This document shows, one piece after another, positions 13,321 through 22,193 of a stretch of DNA of 64,000 bases. Within the stretch, counting starts at the first letter, position 1; every line of letters starts with the position of its first letter. The stretch comes from SIAQ01 sp964484265 (lineage in GTDB: Bacteria; Planctomycetota; Planctomycetia; Gemmatales; Gemmataceae). The translations under genes were made by a program, and so were the position numbers. The notes under the pieces are model-generated. The model ran no database searches and was not told the origin of the DNA. It was given only the letters and a program-made list of their open reading frames with translations. Location of the stretch: positions 28,397 to 92,396 of the forward strand of contig CAZAFH010000014.1 in NCBI GenBank assembly GCA_964484265.1, read 5' to 3'.

Positions 13321-15510
13321 TTACGCCGCAGGTTCGTTGGCGGTGCGCCCGTAGAAGCGGTTTGCGAGCAGATTTTCCATGGCCAGCGCGAAGAGCAACG
13401 CGATCATCAACCAGGGGAAGAGTTCCATCGGCTCGTCCCAGCGATCCTTGAGCGATTCCAGAATGGAAGTTCGCCGATCTTGCGCGATGACCGCGTCCTT
13501 TCCTAGCCAGCGTTCAATCTCCTCGGTTGGCACACGTTGCAGGTTACTCTCGGTCGGCGAGATGTTCATGCTGAAGCGCGCGATCTCTTGCGATGTCTGT
13601 TTCTCCGGATTCGACGCCGTCACGAAATACTGCCCCGGGCGGCGTAACGAATCGCCGAACCATCGGCCGTTTTCGTCGAAGCGAATCTCCTCGGATCCGT
13701 CGGCCCAGCCGAGCGTGAATTTGGTGAAGCCTGGCACGCGTGACACGGTCGGCGGAGCGCTGCCGAAAATGTGGTTTGGCTGTGATTCGGATTTTGCAGA
13801 TGGCGTGATCAGAAAGCGTGAACACAGCGCGGTGAGGGTGACGTAGAACGACGTCTCGCTTCTGCCGTAGTCGTTCCACGCGTTGCCGTCCTGACGATTG
13901 AAAGCGAATTCATCCATCGGCGAGGTGAGGAGCAGCGTCTTGCCGCCGGCGTTGTTTGACAGCGCGAGCACGGCGGGGCGGGCGGGCGCGTCGTCGTAGC
14001 GGACGACGACATGAGCCGGGTCGGCCGGTGTCACGTTCCAGTACCGCCAGGCGCCGCGCGGGTTGAGCAGAAAATCGACGTTCTCGGCCGCGATCCAGGA
14101 TACGTAGGGACGCAGAAAGGGATGGCGCAACTCGCTTCGTGCGATATTCCATCCTGCTTTCTGCGTCGGCGAATCGATGGCGTCCGCGAATCGGCCCGGC
14201 ATGAACGTGCGTGCTGTGTCGGACCAGTACGCCCGTGAATCGACTTGCTCTCCGGGCGCGATGCAGACGCCGCCGCCTGCGGAAATGTAGTCGCTCAATC
14301 GCTGCACCAGTTTCGCTCCGGGCGATGCCACGCTGACGAGAAAGATGCCGCGATAAGGCGATAGATCGACGGCATCGTCCGGTTTTTTTCGCGTTACCTC
14401 GTAGAGCAAGGATTCCAGTGCCCGCGCCATCGGCTCGCTTTGAGACGGGTCGTCTGCAACCACGAGCACGCCAGGCCTGGCGTCGAGCCGAAAGGTCGCA
14501 TAGCGTACATCGTTATGCGCCAGCGAATCGCGAGGCGTGGGCAGTTTCAACTCGACGGAATGCCAGCCGGCGCCGAGTTTCCATTCCTGCGTGTCGATCG
14601 AAAACGCCAGCGTGCGCCGCTCGCCGGCCTTCAATACAAACGCCTGCTCGAGTTTGCGATCGCCCACGCGACACTCGATCGCGTCGGTAACGTCTCGACC
14701 CGTTGCTTGCACCGTGACGCGCAATTCGACACGTGTGCCAGCGACAAAGGCCGCGCCGCCGCCCGTGAAGCCGACGTCGACGATGGCGATGTCGCTCGGG
14801 CCGGGGATGCCGACATCAAAGAGCAGCGTCTGAATCTTCGGGGCATCGTCCAGGCGCTGAAGACTCGCCATCGATGCGCTGTCCCACGATGCGGTTGTGC
14901 GATCGGTGAAAGCGCAGACGAAACGAGGCATGAATTGGCCGGCAGGGTCGTCCCAGGCATCGAAGCGGCGCATCGCCTCGGCGATTAGAGGCGACACCGC
15001 CGAGCCGACGGGTTGAATCGTGAGAGCGTTGACGCGCTCGCGGGCCTTGGCCAGCGTCGGCAGAAAATCTTCGCGAGGCGCTCGACTCGCATTGCCGGTG
15101 TCGAGAACCAGAAAACGCCCGTCGGCGGGAAGTTGGTCGAGCAGTTCGAGAGCGCGTTTCTTGGCGAGATCGAGCAATGTCTGGTCGCCGACCTTGTAGC
15201 CCATGCTCGGGCTGGTGTCGAAGATCAGGATCATCGCCACCGGGCGTTCCCGGCTCAGACCAAGCGACTCGTGAAACAATCGAGGTCGAGCGAGCGCGAC
15301 GCAGATCAGGGCGATCAACGCCATGCGCAGCAACATCAGGATGATATGGCGCAGCCGCAGCCGGCGCGAATTGGTTCGGCTTTTCTGCATCAGAAATTGG
15401 AATGCCGGGAACGGCAGCGATTTCGGCTTCTGCCCGGCCAAGAAATGCACGAGCACCGGCAACCCGGCGAGCAGCAGTCCACCCAGCAGTATGGGGTACA
15501 CGAAAACCAT
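13321..15510 (-). CDS. BatA/VWA-domain membrane protein
   Basis: About 729 residues from the ATG at 15510 (MVFVYPILLGGLLLAGLPVL...). The N-terminal ~85 residues form the double-transmembrane BatA (aerotolerance regulator N-terminal) domain, with LVHFLAGQKPKSLPFPAFQF followed by the second helix LMLLRMALIALICVALARP. A von Willebrand A domain follows with a MIDAS-like DTSPSMGYK, then Ig-like and glutamine-amidotransferase-like regions. The C-terminus ends in a membrane helix (WLMIALLFALAMENLLANRF). In planctomycetes such proteins usually lie with MoxR ATPases and DUF58 proteins; none is adjacent here. Confidence 0.88.
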   Translation of the reverse strand: MVFVYPILLGGLLLAGLPVLVHFLAGQKPKSLPFPAFQFLMQKSRTNSRRLRLRHIILMLLRMALIALICVALARPRLFHESLGLSRERPVAMILIFDTSPSMGYKVGDQTLLDLAKKRALELLDQLPADGRFLVLDTGNASRAPREDFLPTLAKARERVNALTIQPVGSAVSPLIAEAMRRFDAWDDPAGQFMPRFVCAFTDRTTASWDSASMASLQRLDDAPKIQTLLFDVGIPGPSDIAIVDVGFTGGGAAFVAGTRVELRVTVQATGRDVTDAIECRVGDRKLEQAFVLKAGERRTLAFSIDTQEWKLGAGWHSVELKLPTPRDSLAHNDVRYATFRLDARPGVLVVADDPSQSEPMARALESLLYEVTRKKPDDAVDLSPYRGIFLVSVASPGAKLVQRLSDYISAGGGVCIAPGEQVDSRAYWSDTARTFMPGRFADAIDSPTQKAGWNIARSELRHPFLRPYVSWIAAENVDFLLNPRGAWRYWNVTPADPAHVVVRYDDAPARPAVLALSNNAGGKTLLLTSPMDEFAFNRQDGNAWNDYGRSETSFYVTLTALCSRFLITPSAKSESQPNHIFGSAPPTVSRVPGFTKFTLGWADGSEEIRFDENGRWFGDSLRRPGQYFVTASNPEKQTSQEIARFSMNISPTESNLQRVPTEEIERWLGKDAVIAQDRRTSILESLKDRWDEPMELFPWLMIALLFALAMENLLANRFYGRTANEPAA

Positions 15511-15530
15511 GGCCGGATAAATCCGAAAAT

Positions 15531-15653
15531 CGAAATCCGAAATACGAAACAACATATTGGATTGTTCACGTTTAGCGTTCGCGCGATCATTCGCCGGGGC
15601 AGGATTCCGTGAACGCTAAACAAGAACGAGTGGTTTCGTGTTTCGGATTTTCC
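15531..15653. repeat. Compound inverted repeat
   Basis: Outer arms GAAATCCGAAATACGAAAC (15532-15550) and GTTTCGTGTTTCGGATTTT (15633-15651). An inner GTTTAGCGTTC / GAACGCTAAAC pair sits at about 15570 and 15611. It fills the gap between the VWA and dioxygenase genes. Confidence 0.7.
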
Positions 15654-15657
15654 TCGT

Positions 15658-16392
15658 TCACCGCGGCGCCAACACGATGTCGAACGTTCCAACTTTGTAT
15701 GCGCTCTGTCCCACGCGTATTTCACGTAGGTCGATGATCAGCGATGGGCGGATGAACTGGTCCTCGCGCTGGTGCGCGTCGCCGCGGAAATAGAGTTGCG
15801 TGATGAGCGGGCGGTAGTTGGCGTGGCGCACCCAGTAATGGATATGCGCCGGCCGCCAGGCGCGCGGGCCGATCTGGTACGGGCCGGGATGAATCGTCTC
15901 GAATTCGTAGTACCCCGCTTCGTCCGTTACAAGTCTCGCGCGATTGACGAACAAGTTGGCGGCGGGCGGCGCTTGCGGATCGTCGTTGTCGTATCGGCCC
16001 TGGGAGTTGGCTTGCCAAATATCAAGCGTGACGTTGGACAGCGTTCGCCGAGTGTCTTGCGCCCAGACTCGGCCGCGAATCACGAGCACATTGCCTGGTT
16101 CGAGCGGCGGCGTGATTTTGCCGCGAAACGGAGCGTTTTGGCGATGGTACGGTCCGAGAATATTGGTTTCCGTGAGCGGAAAGTTCGCCGGCGCCTGGGC
16201 AGCGGGAATGGCGATATCGCGGAGTCGATTGGCAGCGACATTAGCGGGCGGCGTCTGTTGCGCGACGAAGTCGCCGTACGCGCCAAGATCACCGCTGGCC
16301 TCGGTCGGCGTCGCCAACGCGGGCATCAGCAGGCCGCCGGCCGTGACGGCGAGACCAGTTTCGAGAAAGCCTCGGCGGTTGAGTGATTCCAT
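15658..16392 (-). CDS. Intradiol ring-cleavage dioxygenase-like protein
   Basis: 244 residues. The N-terminus MESLNRRGFLETGLAVTAGG is a Tat-type leader, so export in folded form is likely. The core shows NILGPYHRQNAPFRG (first Tyr ligand region), RTLSNVTLDIWQANSQGRYD, GYYEFETIHPGPYQIG (second Tyr) and RPAHIHYWV (two His ligands), the Tyr-Tyr-His-His Fe(III) set of protocatechuate 3,4-dioxygenase-type enzymes. Exported intradiol dioxygenases of this kind are common in planctomycetes; the substrate is unknown. Confidence 0.88.
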   Translation of the reverse strand: MESLNRRGFLETGLAVTAGGLLMPALATPTEASGDLGAYGDFVAQQTPPANVAANRLRDIAIPAAQAPANFPLTETNILGPYHRQNAPFRGKITPPLEPGNVLVIRGRVWAQDTRRTLSNVTLDIWQANSQGRYDNDDPQAPPAANLFVNRARLVTDEAGYYEFETIHPGPYQIGPRAWRPAHIHYWVRHANYRPLITQLYFRGDAHQREDQFIRPSLIIDLREIRVGQSAYKVGTFDIVLAPR

Positions 16393-16411
16393 GCTGTCAT
16401 CCTTTCCTTGG

Positions 16412-16570
16412 GGTTAGCCGCAACACCGTTCGTAATCGGCGAGCGGGGGGCGTAAGCCCCCTGATTCTATGAGTTTGCAGTGTACTAGACGTTTCCGCAT
16501 TGCATTTAGATTGTCCGGAATCAGGGGGCCTACGCCCCCCCCGCTCGCCGGTTCGCGTTTCGGACTAACC
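16412..16570. repeat. Palindromic element, family D copy 1
   Basis: Long inverted repeat with ends GGTTAG and CTAACC. It has two inner copies of a G-run hairpin: CGGCGAGCGGGGGGCGTAAG (16437 on) and, in reverse, CCTACGCCCCCC followed by CCGCTCGCCG (to 16550). A half copy is at 46544-46587. It lies between the dioxygenase and coiled-coil genes. Confidence 0.88.
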
Positions 16571-16580
16571 GGAGCGACGC

Positions 16581-17240
16581 TCACTTCGCGAGTTTGATCG
16601 ATTCGACGTGCACCGTCGGATTCATGTTCATCGGCATCGGATACGGAGTCCAATTCCGCATCTGCGGATTCCAGTTGCCTGGGAATGGGGCGACATTCCA
16701 TGGGACTTCTGGCGGATTCACGGATCCGCCGAACCAGATCGGGGTCGCCTTGGTGCTTATCCATCCCGTCACGACCACGTGTTTGCCGATGAGCTTCTCG
16801 CTCTCCGCGAGCAGGGTCTTTTCCAATCCTCTCGTCCCGTGAAATGACAAAGCCCATGTGACCTCGTTGATGGACAAATACCACGCTGGCAACGCTCCGA
16901 GCGTGTTCCCTTTCGTGAACTTGCCGCGAATTTCGACCTTGATGTAGTGTTTGGCTTTTTCCTCCAATTCGCGGCGCACGCGCTCCTCGAGTTCCTTGCG
17001 TTTGCGTTCCGCTTCCTTCCTGCGCTCTTCGCGTTCCAGTTCCGCTTTCATCCGAATGATCGCCTGCTCTTTTTCAAGCAGAGCTTTTTCCTTGGCACGC
17101 AGGTCGTTGATCTGTTTGCGAATTTCGTCTAGCTTCTTGCGGACGTCGTCGGGCGCCCCATCTTGAGCCGAGGAAACAACTGGCACTCCCAGCAACAGAG
17201 CCGGCGCCGCCCATGCAACGATTCGATTCCACGCAATCAT
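16581..17240 (-). CDS. Secreted coiled-coil protein
   Basis: 219 residues with a perfect GGAGGTGA ribosome binding site before the ATG at 17240. The signal peptide ends near VVSSAQDG. Residues about 30-95 are one charged coiled coil (KKLDEIRKQINDLRAKEKAL and onward). The C-terminal 120 residues form a compact domain with KVEIRGKFTKG, WYLSINEVTW and KHVVVTGWIS, and a Pro/Asn/Trp/Met-rich tail. Function unknown; probably periplasmic. Confidence 0.75.
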   Translation of the reverse strand: MIAWNRIVAWAAPALLLGVPVVSSAQDGAPDDVRKKLDEIRKQINDLRAKEKALLEKEQAIIRMKAELEREERRKEAERKRKELEERVRRELEEKAKHYIKVEIRGKFTKGNTLGALPAWYLSINEVTWALSFHGTRGLEKTLLAESEKLIGKHVVVTGWISTKATPIWFGGSVNPPEVPWNVAPFPGNWNPQMRNWTPYPMPMNMNPTVHVESIKLAK

Positions 17241-17281
17241 GATTCACCTCCACGGGAAAACCAAACTCTTCCGAATCACGG

Positions 17282-17315
17282 ATCCCAGAGGTTCGCTTCG
17301 CTCACCACTGGGCTT
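17282..17315. repeat. Palindromic element, family E half copy
   Basis: GATCCCAGAGGTTCGCTTCG followed by CTCACCACTGGGCT. It matches, with changes, the right arm of the element inside alaS (33861-33893). Confidence 0.65.
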
Positions 17316-17338
17316 TCTGGTCTGCATTCTTCACGTCA

Positions 17339-17359
17339 CTTGTCACTCATCACTTCCTA
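17339..17359 (+). repeat. CACTCGT-type heptad repeat
   Basis: Three 7-base units CACTTGT, CACTCAT and CACTTCC. This is the same 7-base family as in alaS (33211-33238) and, in the other orientation, at 6502-6529. It runs into the 3' end of the lipase gene. Confidence 0.6.
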
Positions 17360-18124
17360 GTATCCCAAATCTGCCAGGCGACGCAAGAGCGAACCGTAGC
17401 GCGGGGCAGGGTCACGCTTCGTGCCGCGGTAGTGGTGGACGATATTTGGCCAGTTGACGAGCGCCAGATGATCGCCTTCCCAGGTCTCGTGATATTCGCC
17501 ATACTGCGCCGACGTGATGGAGACGATGCCGTCGTTGTCGCCTTCTTCCTTGGAGACGATGCCGAACGGCAGCAGCCATTCCGGGTGAAGGAAATGCCCA
17601 TCGTGTTTGCCTGATACGGAGAAATACTTAACCGTGAGAGCGTCCGGCGTCGTGTCGTTGAAGGTCTTGCAGCTTGCGCGCGTGAGATCGTAGAACGCCT
17701 GGTGCGGCATGCCTACGGTTTCGAGCAATGGCCGAACGACGCGCTCGAACCGTCTAACGCCCCAGTCGGCGAAGCTTGTTCCGCGGTGCGGCGTGCCGAC
17801 GGTTGTCAGCGTCAGCACCATGTGGCTCATTTCGAGATGGGAGATCATGTAGCGTGAATCAAGACCGCCCATACTGTGTGCTATCAGGTGCACCGGTTCG
17901 CCAGGTGAATGTTCGAGGATGAAGGCCTTCAACTGCTTCGCGCGCTCGACGACGCCACCCGTTGGCGAGAGCGCCGGCACGAACACGCGATTGCCCGCCG
18001 CCGTCAATAGTTGCGGAATATTCGAGAAGTAGCTCGCCAGGGTCGTCCCCGCGACTTCGATGCGATTGAAGCCGAACAGGCCATGCACGAGCACGATCGG
18101 CGAACGTAGTTTGGGGATGAGCAT
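17357..18124 (-). CDS. Triacylglycerol lipase-like alpha/beta hydrolase
   Basis: 255 residues with no obvious signal peptide. PIVLVHGLFGF near the N-terminus is the oxyanion HG motif, and VHLIAHSMGGLDSRYM holds the G-x-S-x-G nucleophile (AHSMGG). TTVGTPHRGTSFADW is typical of bacterial family I lipases. An Asp in GDNDGIVSITSAQYG and the His in WEGDHLALVNW fit the remaining catalytic residues. It is likely a lipase or esterase; cellular location is uncertain without a signal peptide. Confidence 0.86.
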   Translation of the reverse strand: MLIPKLRSPIVLVHGLFGFNRIEVAGTTLASYFSNIPQLLTAAGNRVFVPALSPTGGVVERAKQLKAFILEHSPGEPVHLIAHSMGGLDSRYMISHLEMSHMVLTLTTVGTPHRGTSFADWGVRRFERVVRPLLETVGMPHQAFYDLTRASCKTFNDTTPDALTVKYFSVSGKHDGHFLHPEWLLPFGIVSKEEGDNDGIVSITSAQYGEYHETWEGDHLALVNWPNIVHHYRGTKRDPAPRYGSLLRRLADLGY

Positions 18125-18135
18125 GAATCACCAAG

Positions 18136-18222
18136 TATCGTAGCCAACTATGCTCTGCGTGATGGATTCGCATGAAACGAGCGAACAAGAATGCATCACG
18201 CGGAGCGTGATGGCTACGGTGG
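18136..18222. repeat. Palindromic element, family B copy 2
   Basis: The right arm, GCATCACGCGGAGCGTGATG then GCTACGGT, is well preserved. The left arm (GTAGCCAACTATGCTCTGCG, TGATGGATTC) is degenerate. It lies between the lipase start and the end of kbl. Confidence 0.8.
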
Positions 18223-19419
18223 TCATTTCCCGCTAATTACATTCAACTCGCGCCCGACTTCGGTGAACGCAGCGATCGCGCGGCTCAGTTGCTCCGCCGT
18301 GTGTGCCGCCGAGAGTTGGATGCGAATCCGTGCCTGTCCCTGGGGCACGACCGGAAAGCTGAAACCGATAACGTAGATGCCTCTCTCGAGCAGTTTGTCC
18401 GCCATCTTCGATGCCAGCGCCGCATCGCCGAGCATCACCGGCAGGATCGGGTGGTTGCCCTTTTTGACGGTGAAGCCCGCGCCTTCCAGGCCGGCACGCA
18501 GCGTCCGTGCGTTGGCGTGCAATCGATCGCGCAGGTCGCTGCTCGTCGAGACCAGGTCGAGCGCCTTCATCGCCGCCTTGATGATCGGCGGAGGCACAGC
18601 ATTGGAAAACAGGTAAGGCCGCGAACGCTGCCTGAGGTAATCGACGACCTCCCGGGATCCAGCCGTGAAGCCGCCGGCGGCGCCTCCGAGCGTCTTGCCC
18701 AGCGTGCTGGTGATGATGTCGATGCGGTCGAGACAGCCATGCGCTTCCGCTGACCCACGTCCACCAGAGCCGAGGATTCCCGTCGCATGGCTATCATCCA
18801 CCATGACGATAGCGTCGTACTTGTCGGCAAGCGCGCAAATATCGGGCAGCGGAGCGATGGAGCCGTCCATCGAAAAAACGCCATCGGTGGCGATCATGCG
18901 CAGACGAGCGTCCTTCGCTTCGACGAGGCAGCGTTCGAGGTCAGCGAGGTCGCAATTCTTGTAGCGGAACCGTTTCGCTTTACAAAGGCGCACGCCATCG
19001 ATGATGCTGGCGTGATTGAGTTCGTCGCTGATGATCGCGTCGTTCTCTCCCAGAATCGTCTCGAAAAGCCCGCCGTTGGCATCCCAGCAAGAGCTGTAGA
19101 GGATTGCGTCATCCTTGCCGAGAAACTTCGCGATTCCTTGCTCGAACTGGCGGTGAATCTCCTGCGTGCCGCAAATGAACCGCACGGACGCCATGCCGTA
19201 ACCGAAGTGCGTCAAGCCCTCCGCCGCGGCAGCGACGATGTCGGGATGGTTCGCCAGGCCGAGATAGTTGTTCGCGCAAAAGTTGACGACGTCGCGCCCG
19301 GCGACACGAATCGCCGAGCCTTGCGGTCCTTGCAACTGGCGCTCGCGCTTGAACAGGCCTTTGGCCTGCAAGTCGTCAAGCTGGGTTTGCAATATCTCGC
19401 GCAGCCGCTGTTGTGGCAT
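18223..19419 (-). CDS. kbl: Glycine C-acetyltransferase (2-amino-3-ketobutyrate CoA ligase)
   Basis: 398 residues, the usual length. It catalyses CoA-dependent cleavage of 2-amino-3-ketobutyrate to glycine and acetyl-CoA, the second step of threonine breakdown via threonine dehydrogenase, with PLP as cofactor. Visible features: VNFCANNYLGLANHPDIV, the cofactor-binding DAILYSSCWDANGG, MVDDSHATGILGSGGRGS and the PLP lysine in TSTLGKTLGGAAGGF. The C-terminal domain ends with HTAEQLSRAIAAFTEVG. The alpha-oxoamine synthase family also contains BioF, but the sequence around the active site fits Kbl. No threonine dehydrogenase gene is next to it. Confidence 0.93.
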   Translation of the reverse strand: MPQQRLREILQTQLDDLQAKGLFKRERQLQGPQGSAIRVAGRDVVNFCANNYLGLANHPDIVAAAAEGLTHFGYGMASVRFICGTQEIHRQFEQGIAKFLGKDDAILYSSCWDANGGLFETILGENDAIISDELNHASIIDGVRLCKAKRFRYKNCDLADLERCLVEAKDARLRMIATDGVFSMDGSIAPLPDICALADKYDAIVMVDDSHATGILGSGGRGSAEAHGCLDRIDIITSTLGKTLGGAAGGFTAGSREVVDYLRQRSRPYLFSNAVPPPIIKAAMKALDLVSTSSDLRDRLHANARTLRAGLEGAGFTVKKGNHPILPVMLGDAALASKMADKLLERGIYVIGFSFPVVPQGQARIRIQLSAAHTAEQLSRAIAAFTEVGRELNVISGK

Positions 19420-19570
19420 GGGTGGGGTCCTAAAAAAGCTGACAGCTATTAGCTATCAGCTATCAGCAATGCACGGAATGGCTTCCGTCCCAACTCTATT
19501 GTACGAGTCCATCGTAAGCACGAGATCGCGGAATCATTCCGTACATTCGGCTTTGCGTTGCTATGAAGAT

Positions 19571-19736
19571 AAATCTTCGCGAACGACGAAGATTTCCCAA
19601 TACAGATAACGAAAGCTCGAAAGAACGAAATGCACGAAAAAAGGCCAGCGTAGGGGAGGAATGGCGGGATCGGATTCCTGCCCGTGACTTTTCGTACCTC
19701 GTTTTTTTCGTAATTTCGTACTTTCGAGCTTTCGTG
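19571..19736. repeat. Intergenic hairpin and A/T-rich inverted repeat
   Basis: The 454-base gap 19420-19873 has no gene. It holds a small hairpin AAATCTTCG/CGAAGATTT (19571-19595) and an imperfect inverted repeat with ~34-base arms. The left arm begins ACGAAAGCTCGAAAGAACGA (19609-19642); the right arm is 19702-19736. Confidence 0.75.
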
Positions 19737-19873
19737 ATTCGTATTTGACTGCGGCTTGCCGCGCTAGGTCTCCGCGCCTTTGCGTGAGCTTTTTCCAAAA
19801 TCGCTTGACCGCAGGCCGCGAACCGCGATAATTGCCTCATCACCCCTACATCCGCCTTTCCCGAGGTAATATC

Positions 19874-21175
19874 ATGCCGATCACTCCTAACTTTCGCATC
19901 GCCTTGGTCATGCTGTTTTGCCTTGCCTTGATACCTGCCAGCCGCGCGGATAACTGGGCGCGCTTCCGCGGTCCCAATGGCAGCGGCGTGTCCGAGGAAA
20001 AGAACATCCCGACCAAGTTCGGCCCGAAGGAGAATGTCCGCATCAAGATTCCCCTCACGGGCACGGGTAACTCCGGTCCGATCGTCTGGGGCGATCGGCT
20101 GTTTCTCCATGGCGCTTCGCCCGATTCGTCGCTGCGCTGGCTTACTTGCTACGACACCACGAATGGCAAGGAAGTCTGGAAGAAGACCATTCCGGGCAAG
20201 AAAGTCAAGTTCCGCTTCGATAGCTCGAACGCCTCCTCCACGCCGACCACCGATGGCGAGGCGGTTTACGTCTCCTTCTGGAATGGCAAGGACATCATCG
20301 TCACCGCGTACGCCTTCAAGACCGGCGACCAGCTCTGGAGCCGAAACCTGGGCGAATTCGTCAGCCAACACGGCGCCGGCGCGTCGCCGATTCTGTACAA
20401 GGACAAGTTGATCCTGGCGAACGACAAGGATTCGCACTACGACATCAAGACACTGCAAAAACCCGTCGCGAACGCCTCGACGCTCTACGCGCTCGACAAG
20501 AAGACAGGCCAAACCGCGTGGGAAATGAAACGCGAACCCTACCGCGCCTGCTACTCGGCGCCAATCATCGTCAACACGCCGGGCAAATCCACCGAGCTTG
20601 TCATCACAAGCACGACGGCGATCACGAGCTACGACCCCGACACCGGCAAAGTCAACTGGAACTGGAAATGGTCGTTCCCCAAAATGCCGCTCCGCACCGT
20701 CGCGTCTTCCACCTATGCCAACGGCATCATCATCGCCTGCAGCGGCGATGGCTCGGGCGATCGGCAGATGGTCGCCGTCGCCATGAACGGGGCTGGCAAG
20801 GAAGCACGCCCCGACCAACTCTGGGAAAACCAGAAAGACTTCCCCTACGTCACCTGCCCCCTGACGCGCGGTGAACATGTTTACGTCGTCAACGATAGCG
20901 GCCTGGCAGGGTGTTATGTCCTGAAGACAGGCAAGAAGGTTTGGTTCGAACGGCTCTCCGACGCAAAGTTCTACGCATCGCCGTTGCTCATCAATGGCAA
21001 TATCTACGCCAGCAGCCAGCAGGGCGACGTCTACGTCATCGCCGCCGACCCGACCGGATTCAAATTGATTTCGCGCAACAGCCTCGGCGAAACGATCATG
21101 GCGACGCCCGCCGTCGCGAACGGCACGCTGTACGTCCGCACGCAGTCGCATCTGTATGGGTTTGCGACGAAATAA
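19874..21175 (+). CDS. Secreted PQQ-like beta-propeller protein 1
   Basis: 433 residues from the ATG at 19874, with GAGGT 6 bases upstream and a signal peptide ending near IPASRADNW. The start WARFRGPNGSGVSEEKNIPT is typical of planctomycete PQQ-binding-like propellers. Blade repeats include LTCYDTTNGKEVWKKTIPGK, VTAYAFKTGDQLWSRNLGEF, LYALDKKTGQTAWEMKR and GCYVLKTGKKVWFERL, each with the Asp/Thr-Gly-x-x-x-W turn. It is probably periplasmic. The ligand is unknown; it could be a quinoprotein or simply a structural propeller, since the PQQ ligands cannot be judged by eye. Confidence 0.88.
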   Translation: MPITPNFRIALVMLFCLALIPASRADNWARFRGPNGSGVSEEKNIPTKFGPKENVRIKIPLTGTGNSGPIVWGDRLFLHGASPDSSLRWLTCYDTTNGKEVWKKTIPGKKVKFRFDSSNASSTPTTDGEAVYVSFWNGKDIIVTAYAFKTGDQLWSRNLGEFVSQHGAGASPILYKDKLILANDKDSHYDIKTLQKPVANASTLYALDKKTGQTAWEMKREPYRACYSAPIIVNTPGKSTELVITSTTAITSYDPDTGKVNWNWKWSFPKMPLRTVASSTYANGIIIACSGDGSGDRQMVAVAMNGAGKEARPDQLWENQKDFPYVTCPLTRGEHVYVVNDSGLAGCYVLKTGKKVWFERLSDAKFYASPLLINGNIYASSQQGDVYVIAADPTGFKLISRNSLGETIMATPAVANGTLYVRTQSHLYGFATK

Positions 21176-21183
21176 TCTGCTCC

Positions 21184-21312
21184 GTTTAGCGCCCGCGTGG
21201 CATCGCGCGGGCGCTAAGAAATTTGCGAAAAATAACTTCCCGATTTGCGTTTGCCGCTTGCGGCTTAGCGCTCAGCACGGCACCATGCTGAGCGCTAAGC
21301 CGCAAGCGGCAA
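21184..21312. repeat. Two palindromes, the second is family A copy 2
   Basis: First a hairpin TTAGCGCCCGCG / CGCGGGCGCTAA (21185-21218). Then the family A core at 21251-21312, with the left tail CGAAAAATAACTTCCC matching the tail of the copy in the tRNA array. They lie between convergent genes and could act as transcription terminators. Confidence 0.88.
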
Positions 21313-21359
21313 AAACGGAAGCTATTGTTCGAACCATCCTAAACGAATTCCCGATCACC

Positions 21360-22181
21360 TCAGCTGCTCGCACTGCGGTAGCGTTTCATCGCGGAGCGGA
21401 ATACCCACCGGCTCACCACGATCGCAATCAGACTTGCCGCCAGCGCATAGCACACGATTCGCCAATCAATGACGCGCACCATCACCTCGGCCGGCACGTT
21501 CGTCACTAGCATGATCGGAATGACAAACGAGAAAAACAGACCTGCGGGCGACGCCAACGGCCCCACGAAAATATTGCGCGGATGGCGCATCAGCGTCGTG
21601 AAGAGCCACCACATTTCAAATAAGCTCTGGTTCCGCATCATCCAGATCGATGCCGACATCAACGTCACGAGCATCCCGTAGGCGAGAGCCGCCCCGCTAG
21701 CGAACATTACCAAGAAAAGCAGCACCGACGTAAACGTGACTTCGCGCTCGCCCAGCCAGAGCGCGCCGGCCATGACGAGAAAGCCGAGCACCACGTTCGG
21801 CGCGCACGCCCAGTCGATCTTTCGGCAACTGATGAGAAACTGCTCGTCGATCGGCTTGAGCAGAAAGAAGTCCAAATCTCCAGATCGCACCAGGTCGGCG
21901 AATTCGTTGCAGTTCTCCAGAAACAGCGTCTCGATCAGCCCGCCCATGGCGAAGTAGCAGCCGATGAAGAAGAGATAGTCGAACTCGCCCCAGTCCGCGA
22001 CGGTCGTCGTTTGCCGAAAGATCGTGAAATTAAACACGAGCAGGATCGCCAGCCAAAGCAACTCGACGAAAACCTTGACGAGAAAATTAGCTCGAAACGC
22101 GAGCTCGCCCAGCAGGCTGAACCTGGCGAGCGACAACCAAAGACGAACGTAACGCGCGAACGCAGCGGAAAAAAAGTCCAT
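21360..22181 (-). CDS. ABC-2 family membrane permease (PF06182 type)
   Basis: 273 residues with six hydrophobic segments and no ATP-binding motif. FSLLGELAFRANFLVKVFVE then the Trp-rich first helix, the YLFFIGCYFAMGGLIETLFL region and LVRSGDLDFFLLKPIDEQFL are typical of the ABC-2 permease family formerly called DUF990. It starts 12 bases after the stop of the Pls/PosA-type synthetase and ends the minus-strand run. Normally it needs a second permease and an ATPase, neither of which is in the window. It may export the synthetase product or a related surface component. Confidence 0.85.
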   Translation of the reverse strand: MDFFSAAFARYVRLWLSLARFSLLGELAFRANFLVKVFVELLWLAILLVFNFTIFRQTTTVADWGEFDYLFFIGCYFAMGGLIETLFLENCNEFADLVRSGDLDFFLLKPIDEQFLISCRKIDWACAPNVVLGFLVMAGALWLGEREVTFTSVLLFLVMFASGAALAYGMLVTLMSASIWMMRNQSLFEMWWLFTTLMRHPRNIFVGPLASPAGLFFSFVIPIMLVTNVPAEVMVRVIDWRIVCYALAASLIAIVVSRWVFRSAMKRYRSASS

Positions 22182-22193
22182 ACAGCTAGGCTA

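Noticed and set aside
19496..21151. A 551-codon open frame on the minus strand
   Set aside because: It lies antisense to the PQQ propeller gene, which has a signal peptide, ribosome binding site and blade repeats. The minus frame has no recognisable domain; it is a by-product of GC-rich codon use.
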